Shown here one piece after another: positions 32,980-42,766 of a stretch of DNA of 64,000 bases. The first letter of the stretch is position 1; each line of letters begins with the position of its first letter. Both the position numbers and the translations under genes were made by a program. The notes beneath the pieces were generated by a model. That model had not been told where the DNA came from. It was given only the letters and a program-made list of their open reading frames with translations, and made no database searches. Where the stretch lies: assembly GCA_029098305.1 (NCBI GenBank), contig JAQXOB010000001.1, forward strand, positions 1 through 64,000, given 5' to 3'. The DNA is from Clostridia bacterium (GTDB taxonomy: Bacteria > Bacillota > Clostridia > Oscillospirales > Acutalibacteraceae).

Positions 32980-35329
32980 TATAATTGAACTTAGAAAAAA
33001 ACTTCTTGAAAAAGAATTTTCAAGAATGAATAATATGCAAAAAAAAGCTGTGTTTTGCACAGAAGGTCCTTTACTAGTGCTTGCGGGCGCCGGTAGCGGA
33101 AAAACCACTGTGCTTGTAAACAGAATTGCTAATATACTGGAATACGGAAATGCCTACAACAGTGATCAGGTTCCCTATCTCTCTGATGAAGAGATAGAAG
33201 AGCTTGAAGCTATGGCGGACGGCGAGATTCCCGCAAGTGACGAGATGAAGAGAAAGCTCGCCGTAAACCCAGCCAAGCCGTGGCAGATACTGGCTATCAC
33301 ATTTACTAACAAAGCCGCTAAAGAGCTAGTAGAAAGAATACAGGCTCGCACAGGTGAAGCGGGAGTTGGCATTTGGGCCGCTACATTCCATTCCACTTGC
33401 TCAAGGATTTTACGTCGCTTTGCAGATAGAATCGGTTATGAAAGCACCTTTACTGTGTATGACTCAGCCGATCAAAAAAAGGTAGTAAAAGACTGCATGA
33501 AAGAGCTAAATATTGATGAAAAATTTCTACCATGCAAAAGCATAATAAATGAGATATCACGTTCAAAAGACAAGATGATATCTCCTGTGGAATATAAAAA
33601 CAATGTTGGCTATGATAATCGCAAGCTGATGATATCTAAGGTATACACCATGTATTGCGATAGGCTCAAAAAAGCCAATGCTATGGATTTCGATGATCTT
33701 TTGTGCAAGACTGTTGAGCTTTTTAACACCTGCCCGGATGTGCTTGACCTTTACAGAAAACAGTTCAGATATATCATGGTGGATGAGTATCAGGATACAA
33801 ATACAATCCAATATAAATTTATCAGTATGCTGGCAGAAAGCAACAATATCTGTGTTGTAGGTGATGACGATCAGAGTATCTACAAATTCAGAGGTGCTAC
33901 TATCGAGAACATCTTGAGCTTTGAAAATACATTTAAGGACGCACAGGTAATCAGACTTGAGCAAAACTACCGTAGCACAAAAACTATACTCGATGCCGCA
34001 AACAGCGTTATTGAGCACAACTCACAACGCAAGGGCAAAACCCTGTGGACTGATAACAATCAAGGCGACAAAATAGAAGTTTTCACCACACTTAACGAAC
34101 ACGATGAAGCAAGATACATAGTAGACGAAATTCTCTATGGCATAAGAAACGGCAAGAAATTCTGCGATTTTGCTATTTTGTATAGAATGAATGCTCAATC
34201 TAATGCCATTGAGCAGGCTTTATCACGTAGTGGCATACCTCACAGAATAATCGGTGGTCATCGTTTCTATGATAGAGAAGAAATTAAGGATATGACATCA
34301 TATCTGCAGTTTATCTCTAACCCTGCCGATGATAACAGACTAAAGCGAATTGTAAATAAGCCACGCAGAGGCATTGGAGAAACAAGCATAAACGAGGCTC
34401 AGAAGATTGCAAACGGACTTGGAATCTCTCTTTATGATGTGTTACAGCACGCAGACGAATATCCAACACTATCACGTGTAAGAAAGCACGCAATGGAATT
34501 TTGCGCTATGATGGATGAGATGATAGAATATGCTAATAATCCTGAAAATTCTGTATCAGATATATACGAGCGACTACTCACTGTGATAGATTATAAGGAA
34601 TATCTGCTAAGTGAACACAATGACGGAGAAACCAGAGTTGAAAACGTTGACGAATTGAAGTCTAATATTATCAATTATGAAAACGAATCTGATGAAGAAG
34701 CCACATTAGAAGGCTTTTTGGAGGATATATCTCTGCTTACAGATATTGATAATTATAATGCAGATGCAAACAGTGTAGTAATGATGACATTGCATAGTGC
34801 AAAAGGACTTGAATTCCCTGTAGTATTTATCCCCGGTATGGAGGATGGTATATTCCCGGGTATTCAGAGCATACTTCAAGAAGAAGATTTACAAGAAGAA
34901 AGACGTCTTGCATATGTGGGCATAACAAGAGCAAAAGAAAAGCTCTATATCACAAAGACAACATCAAGAATGATGTTTGGCTCTACTCAAAGGAACAAGC
35001 AATCAAGATTTCTTGGCGAAATACCGGATGTTTATATAAACGCAAAGGAAGACAGTCGACTAAACCCAACCTCACGAAGCATAATATTCGCCCAAAAAAC
35101 ATCAAACGAGGGCTACATAAAGCACACACCTGTAAGCGTTGGTATAAACAAGACAGCAGGTAGCAACGTCAACTTTAAAACAGGCGACCGGGTATTGCAC
35201 AAGACCTTTGGCGAAGGTATGGTTATCAAAGCTACTCCTATGGGCAAAGATGTGCTGCTAGAAATAGCTTTTAGCACTGTTGGAACAAAAAAACTTATGG
35301 CTGCTTTTGCAAACCTTAAGCTTTTATAA
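32972..35329 (+). CDS. pcrA: ATP-dependent DNA helicase PcrA/UvrD
   Basis: A 785-aa superfamily 1A 3'-5' helicase that unwinds DNA in excision repair, clears RecA filaments and helps resolve transcription-replication conflicts. Motifs are intact: I GAGSGKTT, II VDEYQDTN, III GDDDQSIYKFRGA, IV RLEQNYRST, and late TLHSAKGLEFPVVF and RRLAYVGITRAKEKL. An acidic insert after motif I (ALEAMADGEIPASDEM) is modest. The C-terminal domain GDRVLHKTFGEGMVI matches the PcrA RNA-polymerase-interacting Tudor fold. ATG 32972 is preferred to 32957 because GAGGAAAG spaces properly; it overlaps the rqcH stop. Terminator follows. Confidence 0.94.
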   Translation: MSNIIELRKKLLEKEFSRMNNMQKKAVFCTEGPLLVLAGAGSGKTTVLVNRIANILEYGNAYNSDQVPYLSDEEIEELEAMADGEIPASDEMKRKLAVNPAKPWQILAITFTNKAAKELVERIQARTGEAGVGIWAATFHSTCSRILRRFADRIGYESTFTVYDSADQKKVVKDCMKELNIDEKFLPCKSIINEISRSKDKMISPVEYKNNVGYDNRKLMISKVYTMYCDRLKKANAMDFDDLLCKTVELFNTCPDVLDLYRKQFRYIMVDEYQDTNTIQYKFISMLAESNNICVVGDDDQSIYKFRGATIENILSFENTFKDAQVIRLEQNYRSTKTILDAANSVIEHNSQRKGKTLWTDNNQGDKIEVFTTLNEHDEARYIVDEILYGIRNGKKFCDFAILYRMNAQSNAIEQALSRSGIPHRIIGGHRFYDREEIKDMTSYLQFISNPADDNRLKRIVNKPRRGIGETSINEAQKIANGLGISLYDVLQHADEYPTLSRVRKHAMEFCAMMDEMIEYANNPENSVSDIYERLLTVIDYKEYLLSEHNDGETRVENVDELKSNIINYENESDEEATLEGFLEDISLLTDIDNYNADANSVVMMTLHSAKGLEFPVVFIPGMEDGIFPGIQSILQEEDLQEERRLAYVGITRAKEKLYITKTTSRMMFGSTQRNKQSRFLGEIPDVYINAKEDSRLNPTSRSIIFAQKTSNEGYIKHTPVSVGINKTAGSNVNFKTGDRVLHKTFGEGMVIKATPMGKDVLLEIAFSTVGTKKLMAAFANLKLL

Positions 35330-35344
35330 AAAAATGTAAAATCA

Positions 35345-35393
35345 AAAAACAATTCAGAGCTATGCCTTATGGGATTACCTGAATTGTTTTTTT
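35345..35393 (+). terminator. Intrinsic terminator of the walJ-rlmH-rqcH-pcrA transcript
   Basis: AACAATTCAG pairs with CTGAATTGTT, followed by a run of T. Poly-A/poly-T flanks make it effective in both directions. Confidence 0.88.
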
Positions 35394-35418
35394 ATAAAAA
35401 AACAAGGTGGTGAATGAT

Positions 35419-37254
35419 TTGGACGAAAAAATAAAAAATCTTAGAAAAAAAGCTATGTCACTGCCTCTATCTCCCGGTGTGTATATCATGAAAAACAAAA
35501 ATAAAGAGATAATATACATCGGCAAAGCCAAAGCTCTAAAAAACCGTGTAAGCCAATATTTCGGCTCGCAAAACAATCACGCTGAAAAAGTGCGAAAGAT
35601 GGTTTCCAATGTTAATGACTTTGACTATATCTTGACAGATAGTGAGTTTGAGGCACTCATGCTGGAATGTAGCCTGATAAAACAACATTCTCCAAAATAT
35701 AATATTTTGCTTAAGGATGACAAAGGCTATTGTTACATCAGGATTTCTAAACCACCATGGTCACGCATAAGCGAGGCAAAGCAAATTTTAAATGACGGTG
35801 CCACCTATCTTGGACCTTATTACAGCAGTTACTATGTCAAAAATGCAGTAGATGAGGCGTGCAGGATATTTAAACTACCTACGTGCAATCGCCGTTTTCC
35901 TCAGGAATTTGGCAAAGGAAGACCATGCCTGAACTTTCATATAAAGCAATGTATGGCACCGTGTAAAGGCAAAATATCAGAAATCGAATATCAAGCTCTG
36001 GTGGATGAGGCTGTTGAGTTCTTAAAAAACGGAGGAAATATATCTATAAAAGAGCTTGAAGAAAAAATGTATACAGCCTCTGAAAATATGGAGTTTGAGC
36101 TAGCGGCAAAAATACGTGACAGAATAATTGCCATAAAAAAAATAAAGCAAAAACAAAAGGTTGTCTGCGTAAGTGTAGAAAAACAGGATATAATTGCCTT
36201 TGCAGGAGATAGCGAAAGCGGTTGCTTCTCTGTGTTACGATTTGACAATGGAACATTATATGACAAAGAGGATTTTATCATAAAAGAACCCGGAGATACT
36301 GTGGCGGCGATGTCTGAGTTTATCGAAAGATACTATTCTATGCGAGATGAAATTCCTCCAAAAATATATATCGACAGAACCACCGACGATATGGAATCAC
36401 TGGAGAAATGGCTCACAGAAAAGCTGGGACGTAGAGTTTATATTACTGTTCCACAAAGAGGCGAGCAAGCTCAGCTTGTGCAGATGTGCAAAAGTAATGC
36501 TATCGAAAAGCTTGCACAGTCTAAGGGAAGGAGTAATCATCAAGAAGCTGCTTTGGAAGAGTTGATGAAGCTGCTGGGTATGTCAAAGATTCCCGAATTT
36601 ATAGAGTCTTATGATATCTCTAACACCGCCGGTGAAGGCAATGTTGCCGGTATGGTGGTTTTCAAAAACGGAAAGCCATATAAATCGAGCTATAGAAAAT
36701 TTGAAATCAAGGGTTTCTCAGGGCAAGACGATTATGCTTCTATGGCAGAGGTGATGACAAGGCGTCTAAAAGAATATGTAAAGGCAAAAAACGAAGGCAT
36801 CACAGATGGCTTCGGCAGATTGCCAGACCTTATATTACTCGACGGCGGAAAAGGCCAAGTATCTGCTGTTAGACCGGTTATAGAGGCTTTCGAGCTGGAT
36901 ATACCGCTTTTTGGTATGGTTAAAGATAACAAACATAGAACCAGAGCAATCACCACCGAAGGAGAAGAAATTGAAATCACATCAAAAAGACAAGCCTTCA
37001 CCCTTGTGTCAGAAATTCAGGAGGAAGTGCATAGGTTTGCAATAGCTTATCACAGAAACAAACGTGCTAAGAACGCATTTAAAAGCTCTTTAACCTCCAT
37101 AGATGGCATTGGCGAAAAGAGAGCTAAGGCACTGCTAAAATATTTTAAAACAGTGACAAGAATTTCTCAGGCAGATATAGAAGAGCTAGAGCAAGCTCCC
37201 ACTATGACCAGGCAAACCGCTGTATCTGTATATAATTACTTCCACAAGGAATAA
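35419..37254 (+). CDS. uvrC: Excinuclease ABC subunit UvrC
   Basis: UvrC makes both incisions in nucleotide excision repair. The 611-aa protein has the GIY-YIG nuclease (SPGVYIMKNKNKEIIYIGKAK), a Cys-containing linker (KQCMAPCKGKI), the UVR domain that binds UvrB (ENMEFELAAKIRDRI), the RNase H-like second nuclease (SYDISNTAGEGNVAGMVVF, LLDGGKGQVSA) and a C-terminal (HhH)2 region (SIDGIGEKRAKALLKYF). The track starts at GTG 35407, but TTG 35419 has AAGGTGG at the right distance and gives the usual start (M)DEKIKNLRKKAM. A terminator separates it from pcrA. Confidence 0.94.
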   Translation: MDEKIKNLRKKAMSLPLSPGVYIMKNKNKEIIYIGKAKALKNRVSQYFGSQNNHAEKVRKMVSNVNDFDYILTDSEFEALMLECSLIKQHSPKYNILLKDDKGYCYIRISKPPWSRISEAKQILNDGATYLGPYYSSYYVKNAVDEACRIFKLPTCNRRFPQEFGKGRPCLNFHIKQCMAPCKGKISEIEYQALVDEAVEFLKNGGNISIKELEEKMYTASENMEFELAAKIRDRIIAIKKIKQKQKVVCVSVEKQDIIAFAGDSESGCFSVLRFDNGTLYDKEDFIIKEPGDTVAAMSEFIERYYSMRDEIPPKIYIDRTTDDMESLEKWLTEKLGRRVYITVPQRGEQAQLVQMCKSNAIEKLAQSKGRSNHQEAALEELMKLLGMSKIPEFIESYDISNTAGEGNVAGMVVFKNGKPYKSSYRKFEIKGFSGQDDYASMAEVMTRRLKEYVKAKNEGITDGFGRLPDLILLDGGKGQVSAVRPVIEAFELDIPLFGMVKDNKHRTRAITTEGEEIEITSKRQAFTLVSEIQEEVHRFAIAYHRNKRAKNAFKSSLTSIDGIGEKRAKALLKYFKTVTRISQADIEELEQAPTMTRQTAVSVYNYFHKE

Positions 37255-37261
37255 TTAAATT

Positions 37262-37310
37262 TAAAGCTATGTGCTTTATTGTATTAATGCAATAAAGCAC
37301 ATAGCTTTTT
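37262..37310 (+). terminator. Intrinsic terminator of uvrC
   Basis: AAAGCTATGTGCTTTATTG pairs perfectly with CAATAAAGCACATAGCTTT, a 19-bp stem followed by TTG. Confidence 0.92.
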
Positions 37311-37376
37311 GTGCTTATTTTTCCTTCTCACAGTATGGAGTTTTTTTCCACATCTAAAAACACTAATAACAAACAA

Positions 37377-37403
37377 GCAGCCACCAACTAGTGACTGCCT
37401 GAT
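37377..37403 (-). terminator. Possible terminator of the yibE/F-maf operon
   Basis: On the minus strand GGCAGTCAC pairs with GTGGCTGC with one mismatch, followed by TTGTTTGTTATT. It lies about 85 bases after the maf stop, which is farther than usual. Nothing else is evident in 37311-37484. Confidence 0.4.
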
Positions 37404-37484
37404 GTTCTTGATTCTATTTTAACTTTTACCCCAACTATTGACAAAGAGCCTAATTATATAGAATTCGTTACTGCTTAATTACCT

Positions 37485-38045
37485 TCAAACGCCTAAAAAT
37501 CTTCTCATTTCCTTTGCAAGCCTGCATACCGGCAAGCCCATAACATTGTAAAAATCACCGTTTATCTTCTCTACAAGCATTGAGCCTTTGCCTTGTATGC
37601 CATAGGCACCTGCCTTGTCCATACATTCTCCATAAGATATATACTTGCGTATATTATCTTCGTCAAGCAATGTGAAGGTGACATCCGTCTCCTCTGAAAA
37701 TTCTATTATTTCAGCATTATAGATTATTGCACATCCTGTTATTACCTTGTGGGTTCTTCCGGATAATGTAGTCAACATTTCAAAAGCCTCTGCCTCGCTT
37801 TTTGGCTTACCAAGCATTTTGCCATCTATAAATACGCCTGTATCACAGCCAATAACGATAGCATTGCTGTGGCTATTTGCAATATACTTCGCTTTATTAA
37901 CAGCTAGTATCTGCGGTATCTGCTCAATGTGTTGGCTTGTTATAGCATCTTCATCAATGTCTGCTGGCATTATCTCGAACGAGTCCACTATATTTTTTAG
38001 CAATTCTATTCGTCTGGGAGATTTTGATGCAAGTATTATATTCAT
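37485..38045 (-). CDS. maf: Maf-family nucleotide pyrophosphatase
   Basis: Maf proteins hydrolyse non-canonical and canonical nucleoside triphosphates (dTTP/UTP type for this branch) and have been linked to septum control. The 186-aa product shows ILASKSPRRIELL at the N-terminus, VIGCDTGVFIDGKMLGKP in the middle (with Asp for metal) and GAYGIQGKGSMLVEKINGDFYNVMGLPV at the end, all family signatures. Two adjacent ATGs are possible; I chose 38045, which yields MNIILASKSP. It overlaps the yibE/F stop, so the two genes are coupled. Confidence 0.92.
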   Translation of the reverse strand: MNIILASKSPRRIELLKNIVDSFEIMPADIDEDAITSQHIEQIPQILAVNKAKYIANSHSNAIVIGCDTGVFIDGKMLGKPKSEAEAFEMLTTLSGRTHKVITGCAIIYNAEIIEFSEETDVTFTLLDEDNIRKYISYGECMDKAGAYGIQGKGSMLVEKINGDFYNVMGLPVCRLAKEMRRFLGV

Positions 38046-39262
38046 CATTTATCGCCTCTTTTTGCTGAACTTATTCTATTATTCTTTCGTCCCTTTATTT
38101 TTACTGTTAATATAGAACTTATAAACGCCACAAGCGGAACAGTCGCTATTATACCCACACTGCCTCCAATTCCTGTTATTACCTCGATTGCGATATTGCT
38201 GTCATTAAAAATATAGTTTGCATTCGCATTTATCTGATAAACAAAAATAATTATATTGAGATAGCTACCGGCAAAAGCAAGTATAAGTGTGTTTGTCATG
38301 GTACCCATGGCATCTCTGCCTATGTTCATACCTGATTTAAAAAGCTGGCGTGAGGTGAGTGTTGGATCAATAGTGTAAAGCTCGTCTATAGATGATGATA
38401 TACTCATAGCTACATCCATTATAGCGCCCACAGCCGCTATAAGAATTCCGCTTATAAATAGTCCTTTAACATTTATATAATTATCTGCATAAAGGTAAAG
38501 TGACTCTGCCTCATCCATATTGTTACCGCTGATACGGCACAGATTACCTGCGATAGTCGCCAACAATCCGGATATTACAACACCGCCCACTGTGCCTAAT
38601 ACAGCACTGATTATCTTCGTCTGCCATCCACCAAGCAAAAAGAAACACACAATGGTCGAAATCGTTAAAATAGCAATAGTAGTAGGTATAGCATAAAATC
38701 CTCTTAGCACAAGCGGCACAAGCACAAAGAATATTGACATTATAGTAAATGCTAGTCCCAAGATAGACATCAAACCTCTTTTGCCACCAATTATTATTGT
38801 TAGTGCAACAAAGAGTATCGTCAATCCCAACAACACAGCCAGTCTATTATGGCTATAAAGGTTCACGCTCACACTTGTTTTTCCCTCATTATCTGTCACA
38901 GTGTAAACTCTGCCATACATCACATCTCCCTCATCAACTATAATATTATAGTTGAGTGGACTGGAATAGCTCTCTATAGTCATTACATCACCTTTGTATC
39001 TTCCGGTGAGAATTTCTATTTCTACGATCTGTTTACCTACTATGGTATCTTCATATTTTTCGTTAGGATAAACATTTTCTTCCACTATTCTAATGATTTT
39101 TATTTTTTCATACTCAGTCTTATGATTTCCTGTCTCTTCATACGTAAATCTATCGTAATTCAAAAAGACAACAAGAACAATAAGTCCTACAAAAAACACT
39201 ACACCAACGATAGTTTTGACAATTATCGCTTTTTTTGTCGCTGAATCAAGCTTTCCTGCCAT
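38045..39262 (-). CDS. YibE/F-like multipass membrane protein
   Basis: A 405-aa membrane protein of the YibE/F family. An N-terminal helix is followed by an extracytoplasmic domain (about residues 40-130, EKYEDTIVGKQIVEIEILTG) and about seven helices with the family block GGVVISGLLATIAGNL and IGAVMDVAMSI-like AAVGAIMDVAMSISSSI. Then come DAMGTMTNTLILAFAGS and a final helix. The molecular function is unknown. GGAGG before ATG 39262 sets the start; the track's 39283 lies within the Shine-Dalgarno region. It is translationally coupled to maf, and the adjacency may reflect co-expression only. Confidence 0.87.
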   Translation of the reverse strand: MAGKLDSATKKAIIVKTIVGVVFFVGLIVLVVFLNYDRFTYEETGNHKTEYEKIKIIRIVEENVYPNEKYEDTIVGKQIVEIEILTGRYKGDVMTIESYSSPLNYNIIVDEGDVMYGRVYTVTDNEGKTSVSVNLYSHNRLAVLLGLTILFVALTIIIGGKRGLMSILGLAFTIMSIFFVLVPLVLRGFYAIPTTIAILTISTIVCFFLLGGWQTKIISAVLGTVGGVVISGLLATIAGNLCRISGNNMDEAESLYLYADNYINVKGLFISGILIAAVGAIMDVAMSISSSIDELYTIDPTLTSRQLFKSGMNIGRDAMGTMTNTLILAFAGSYLNIIIFVYQINANANYIFNDSNIAIEVITGIGGSVGIIATVPLVAFISSILTVKIKGRKNNRISSAKRGDK

Positions 39263-39285
39263 GTTTATTTCCTCCCTCTTCACTT

Positions 39286-39316
39286 AAAAAAAGGGAACGA
39301 ACACTGTCCGTTCCCA
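39286..39316 (-). terminator. Intrinsic terminator of the msmX-like gene
   Basis: On the minus strand GGGAACG pairs with CGTTCCC across a 9-base loop, followed by TTTTTTTAAG. Confidence 0.85.
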
Positions 39317-39351
39317 TCTTTAAATCATCATAATTACACTGAAAGAAAATA

Positions 39352-40464
39352 TCAGTTTGTTATTGTACGCTCGGTTTCATCATCAAAGATATGAATTTTG
39401 TTCATATCAAATGCAACCTTGATGCTATCTCCCGGTTTAGCAGTAGATGTAGGCTCTACTCTAGCTGTCACTGCGTTAGCACCAATGCTCAGGTAGAGAT
39501 AAATCTCAGCTCCCATAAGCTCTGTTACATCTACAGTAGCTTCAACCAAACCTTCTGCATTATTTGCGATAAACTCTGGTTCATCATGCACGTGCTCAGG
39601 ACGAATACCAAATGTCACATCTTTACCAACGTATGCATCCAGCTTACCATCAGCTGACTTAGACTCCGGTAAACGCAAGCTATATTTATCAAAATCAATA
39701 TAAAAATCATTGTTTTTCTTTGAAATCTTAGCCTTGATAAAGTTCATTTGAGGTGAACCAATGAAGCCAGCCACAAACTTGTTGCAAGGCATATCATAAA
39801 GATGTTGTGGTGTGTCTACCTGCTGAACAAAACCACGGTTCATAACAACGATTCTTGTACCCATTGTCATAGCTTCAGTTTGGTCATGAGTAACATATAT
39901 AAATGTTGTTCCTAGCTTCTGATATAGCTTAGAAATCTCTGTGCGCATCTGTGCTCTGAGTTTAGCATCTAGATTAGATAGTGGTTCGTCAAGAAGGAAA
40001 ACCTTAGGATTACGAACGATAGCACGACCAAGTGCTACACGCTGTCTCTGACCACCTGAGAGAGCCTTTGGCTTTCTTTCGAGCAATTCTTCTATACCAA
40101 GAATTCTTGCAGCCTCTGTCACTCTGCTTCTTATCTCTTCTTTCGGGAATTTTCTCAATTTTAAGCTAAATGCCATGTTTTCATAAACGGACATATGAGG
40201 ATACAATGCATAGTTCTGGAAAACCATTGCTATATCTCTGTCCTTTGGTGCTACGTCATTTACCAGAGTTTCGCCAATATAAAGCTCACCCTTGCTAATA
40301 TCTTCGAGTCCGGCTATCATTCTCAATGTAGTAGACTTACCACAGCCTGAAGGACCTACAAGAATGATAAATTCTTTGTCTTGAATATCAAGATTAAAAT
40401 CCGAAACAGCAACAACGTCACCGTCATATATCTTGTATATATTCTTAAGAGTAACATTTGCCAT
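39352..40464 (-). CDS. Sugar ABC transporter ATPase, MsmX/UgpC type
   Basis: A 370-aa ATPase of the carbohydrate-importer (CUT1) class. Walker [17 protein letters not shown], the signature [17 protein letters not shown], Walker [17 protein letters not shown] and the switch His in [13 protein letters not shown] are intact. A C-terminal TOBE-type regulatory domain ([15 protein letters not shown]) completes it. In Firmicutes one such multitask ATPase serves many sugar importers whose operons lack their own. That fits here, since there are no permease or binding-protein genes nearby. AGGAGG lies eight bases before ATG 40464; the track's 40503 start is upstream of this site. Confidence 0.92.
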   Translation of the reverse strand: MANVTLKNIYKIYDGDVVAVSDFNLDIQDKEFIILVGPSGCGKSTTLRMIAGLEDISKGELYIGETLVNDVAPKDRDIAMVFQNYALYPHMSVYENMAFSLKLRKFPKEEIRSRVTEAARILGIEELLERKPKALSGGQRQRVALGRAIVRNPKVFLLDEPLSNLDAKLRAQMRTEISKLYQKLGTTFIYVTHDQTEAMTMGTRIVVMNRGFVQQVDTPQHLYDMPCNKFVAGFIGSPQMNFIKAKISKKNNDFYIDFDKYSLRLPESKSADGKLDAYVGKDVTFGIRPEHVHDEPEFIANNAEGLVEATVDVTELMGAEIYLYLSIGANAVTARVEPTSTAKPGDSIKVAFDMNKIHIFDDETERTITN

Positions 40465-40605
40465 AATTATTACCTCCTGTAAAACGGAAAAATTATTCTC
40501 CAACTACCATATTAATATAGCACAAACAAGACAGAATATCTATTTCCATTTTGACTAAAGATTAAATAAATATTTATATAAATTACCCATGAAAAAAATT
40601 TTTTA

Positions 40606-41328
40606 TTAACAAACAGTCTTATTTTTGTTTAAAAACAACAACTTAAGCTCATCTTGGCTGATTAAGCGACATTCTCCCGGCATCAAATTACCGTCTAGTT
40701 TTAGCTCGCCTATCTGCAATCGCTTGAGATAAAGCACCTTTGCTCCCACACAAGCCAGCATCTTCTTAACCTGATGAAACTTACCCTCACATATCGTCAC
40801 GTAACAACCATTATCGAACACCTCTAGCAATGCAGGCTTACATCTCATGCCATCTGAAAATACTATACCGTCCTTAAATAAGTTTATCATATCCTGAGTG
40901 ATGGCAACATCAGTTTTTGCAAAATATTTTTTATCCACGTGCTTGTTTGGAGATAATATATTATGTGCAAGCTCGCCATCATTTGTAATCAGCATCAAGC
41001 CCTCGGTGTCTTTATCTAGTCTGCCTGCCGGAAAAAGCCCTTTGCGTTTTAGCTCATCTGGGAGTATATCTATCACTGTTTTACAGAGGTTGTCCTGCGT
41101 AGCACTAACAACACCCTGAGGCTTGTTCATCATGATATACACGTTTCTTTCTCCGGATAATCTTTTTCCATTCACAGTTATTATGTCTGTTTCTATATCA
41201 AATTTTTCTTTGCTATCTTTCACAGTGATATCATTGGCTGTAACACATCCCGATTTTATTAGCTTTTTTGCCTCACTGCGAGTGCATATGTTATATTCTG
41301 TTAGTATTTTATCTATTCTTTCTTTCAT
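40606..41328 (-). CDS. rsuA: 16S rRNA pseudouridine synthase, RsuA family
   Basis: A 240-aa enzyme with an N-terminal S4 RNA-binding domain (MKERIDKILTEYNICTRSEAKKLIKSGCV) and the RsuA/RluB catalytic core, with the catalytic Asp in GRLDKDTEGLMLITNDG and the family's EGKFHQVKKMLACVGAKV near the end. RsuA makes pseudouridine 516 in 16S rRNA; the assignment between RsuA and closely related RluB/F branches is from general sequence similarity. Its ATG overlaps the stop of the DUF4830 gene (ATGA). The downstream region to the msmX-like gene is AT-rich, with no clear hairpin. Confidence 0.88.
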   Translation of the reverse strand: MKERIDKILTEYNICTRSEAKKLIKSGCVTANDITVKDSKEKFDIETDIITVNGKRLSGERNVYIMMNKPQGVVSATQDNLCKTVIDILPDELKRKGLFPAGRLDKDTEGLMLITNDGELAHNILSPNKHVDKKYFAKTDVAITQDMINLFKDGIVFSDGMRCKPALLEVFDNGCYVTICEGKFHQVKKMLACVGAKVLYLKRLQIGELKLDGNLMPGECRLISQDELKLLFLNKNKTVC

Positions 41329-41810
41329 TTTACATCCTTAAAAAATCCTTGCATAAATCCATCAAGCTCGGCACTGCATACATCTCCGCCGATTACGCAT
41401 CCGTCATATACTATAAGATTTGCATGCACATTTTTATCATTCGGGTAATTCATGACCTGATATGTATAGCTATCACACACCTTGCCGGCATATTTTTTCA
41501 AATCAAGTCCTTGTTCCTTTTGTATCTCATTGTATTTTTCATAAGCAGCATTAAACTGCTCTGGTATCGTTATGGTTTTGTGTGCACAAGGCTCGCTTTC
41601 TGTTCTCCAGCCAAACTGACCCAAAAACTGCAATCTCTCTGCATTATCTGATGCGGAAAGCTGATAGTCGCCACGCTCACAATGAGCTGTAATACTCGTC
41701 TTATTTAGTCTTGCTGAGCCTACGGAAACTATTACTGTAAGCACCATCACCAGCGTGCATACAGCAATAAAAACCTTTTTCTTTGTCGCTTTTAAAGAAA
41801 CAATAAACAT
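41325..41810 (-). CDS. DUF4830 domain protein, membrane anchored
   Basis: A 161-aa protein with an N-terminal helix (KVFIAVCTLVMVLTVIVSVGS) and an outer domain whose phrases RLQFLGQFGWRTESEP, ITIPEQFNAAYEKYNEIQKEQGLDLKKY and ANLIVYDGCVIGGDVCSAELDGFMQGF I recognise as DUF4830, a clostridial family without known function. ATG 41810, preceded by GGAGGAATATT, is the proper start. It is coupled to rsuA by an ATGA overlap. Cysteines in the outer domain (four) could form disulfides. Confidence 0.82.
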   Translation of the reverse strand: MFIVSLKATKKKVFIAVCTLVMVLTVIVSVGSARLNKTSITAHCERGDYQLSASDNAERLQFLGQFGWRTESEPCAHKTITIPEQFNAAYEKYNEIQKEQGLDLKKYAGKVCDSYTYQVMNYPNDKNVHANLIVYDGCVIGGDVCSAELDGFMQGFFKDVK

Positions 41811-41863
41811 CAATATTCCTCCTATACAAAAGAATATTAATGTTTATGCTTGTTTAAAGATAA

Positions 41864-42550
41864 TTATGTATTAATCATTGCAATTTTATTGTTTATATCC
41901 TGCATTTTTTTATCTGTTTCAGCTATGATATCAGCGCATTGCTTCAGCTCTAATGAGATTTCTTTGGCATCTTTCACCTTTTGATGCTCCTTATATCTCA
42001 TCTGATGCTCAAGGCTCGCCCAAAAGTCCATAGCTATTGTACGTAATTGCACCTCTACCCTGACATTTTGCTTTCTATTTGCAAAGAAGACGGGAATTTC
42101 TACTATCATATGATAGCTTCTATAGCCATTAGGCTTAGGATTTTTTATATAATCCTTCACCTGAATCAAAGTGATATCGTCTTGTATCTCAAGCATATGT
42201 GCCACTTCATAGATATCATCAATAAAGCCACATACAACACGAATACCCGCTATATCATCGATATTATCCACTATAGCTTCTATAGAGTAAGGCAAATTCT
42301 TTCTTTTCATTTTTTTGAGAATACTCTCAGGTGATTTTACTCTAGATTCTATAAATTGTATTGGATTTCGCCTGCGAATCACAGATAAATCCTCGTTAAG
42401 CACCTCAAACTTTGTCTTAACCTCTCGTATGGCGCATCTATAAATCATCATAAAACCTCTTAAGTTTTTCATCTGCATAAAAAACTCTTCTTCGGTCATA
42501 TGCACACCTTTTTTGTTGTTTGCCATTTCTTTCAAAAAATCTCTGTCCAT
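41864..42550 (-). CDS. relQ: Small alarmone synthetase RelQ (GTP pyrophosphokinase)
   Basis: A 228-aa single-domain (p)ppGpp synthetase, lacking the hydrolase and regulatory domains of long Rel proteins. The catalytic segments are present: IDDIAGIRVVCGFIDDIYEVAHML, YIKNPKPNGYRSYHMIV and VRVEVQLRTIAMDFWASLEHQMRYK. Length and C-terminal coiled coil (DKKMQDINNKIAMI), which supports tetramers, fit RelQ (SAS1). It makes the stringent-response alarmone from GTP/GDP and ATP, probably in response to cell-envelope stress. GAGG before ATG 42550 and a good promoter upstream show independent transcription. It is divergent from sigK. Confidence 0.93.
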   Translation of the reverse strand: MDRDFLKEMANNKKGVHMTEEEFFMQMKNLRGFMMIYRCAIREVKTKFEVLNEDLSVIRRRNPIQFIESRVKSPESILKKMKRKNLPYSIEAIVDNIDDIAGIRVVCGFIDDIYEVAHMLEIQDDITLIQVKDYIKNPKPNGYRSYHMIVEIPVFFANRKQNVRVEVQLRTIAMDFWASLEHQMRYKEHQKVKDAKEISLELKQCADIIAETDKKMQDINNKIAMINT

Positions 42551-42625
42551 TTATCCAACCTCGTTAATAATAAAATTACATCACCTGAATTTCAGCGACA
42601 AAAATATAATCTATATGTTGTAATT

Positions 42626-42654
42626 ATTGTACAATGAAATCATACCAACGTCAA
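42626..42654 (-). promoter_or_regulatory. Promoter of relQ
   Basis: On the minus strand TTGACG and TACAAT are separated by 17 bases. No equally clear sigma-A promoter is visible for sigK on the other strand. Confidence 0.65.
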
Positions 42655-42766
42655 TATTTTATTGCCGTTTTATTAAAAATATAAAATTATTAAGGACTAG
42701 CAAATTGTTGTTATTATCTTAATAAAATTAAATAAAGAATATTCTTATAAGGTATGGTGAAACTGT

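Noticed and set aside
42655-42766. Sigma-E type promoter before sigK
   Set aside because: A CATACCAA-like box exists but without a matching -35 at the right distance, so it was not called.
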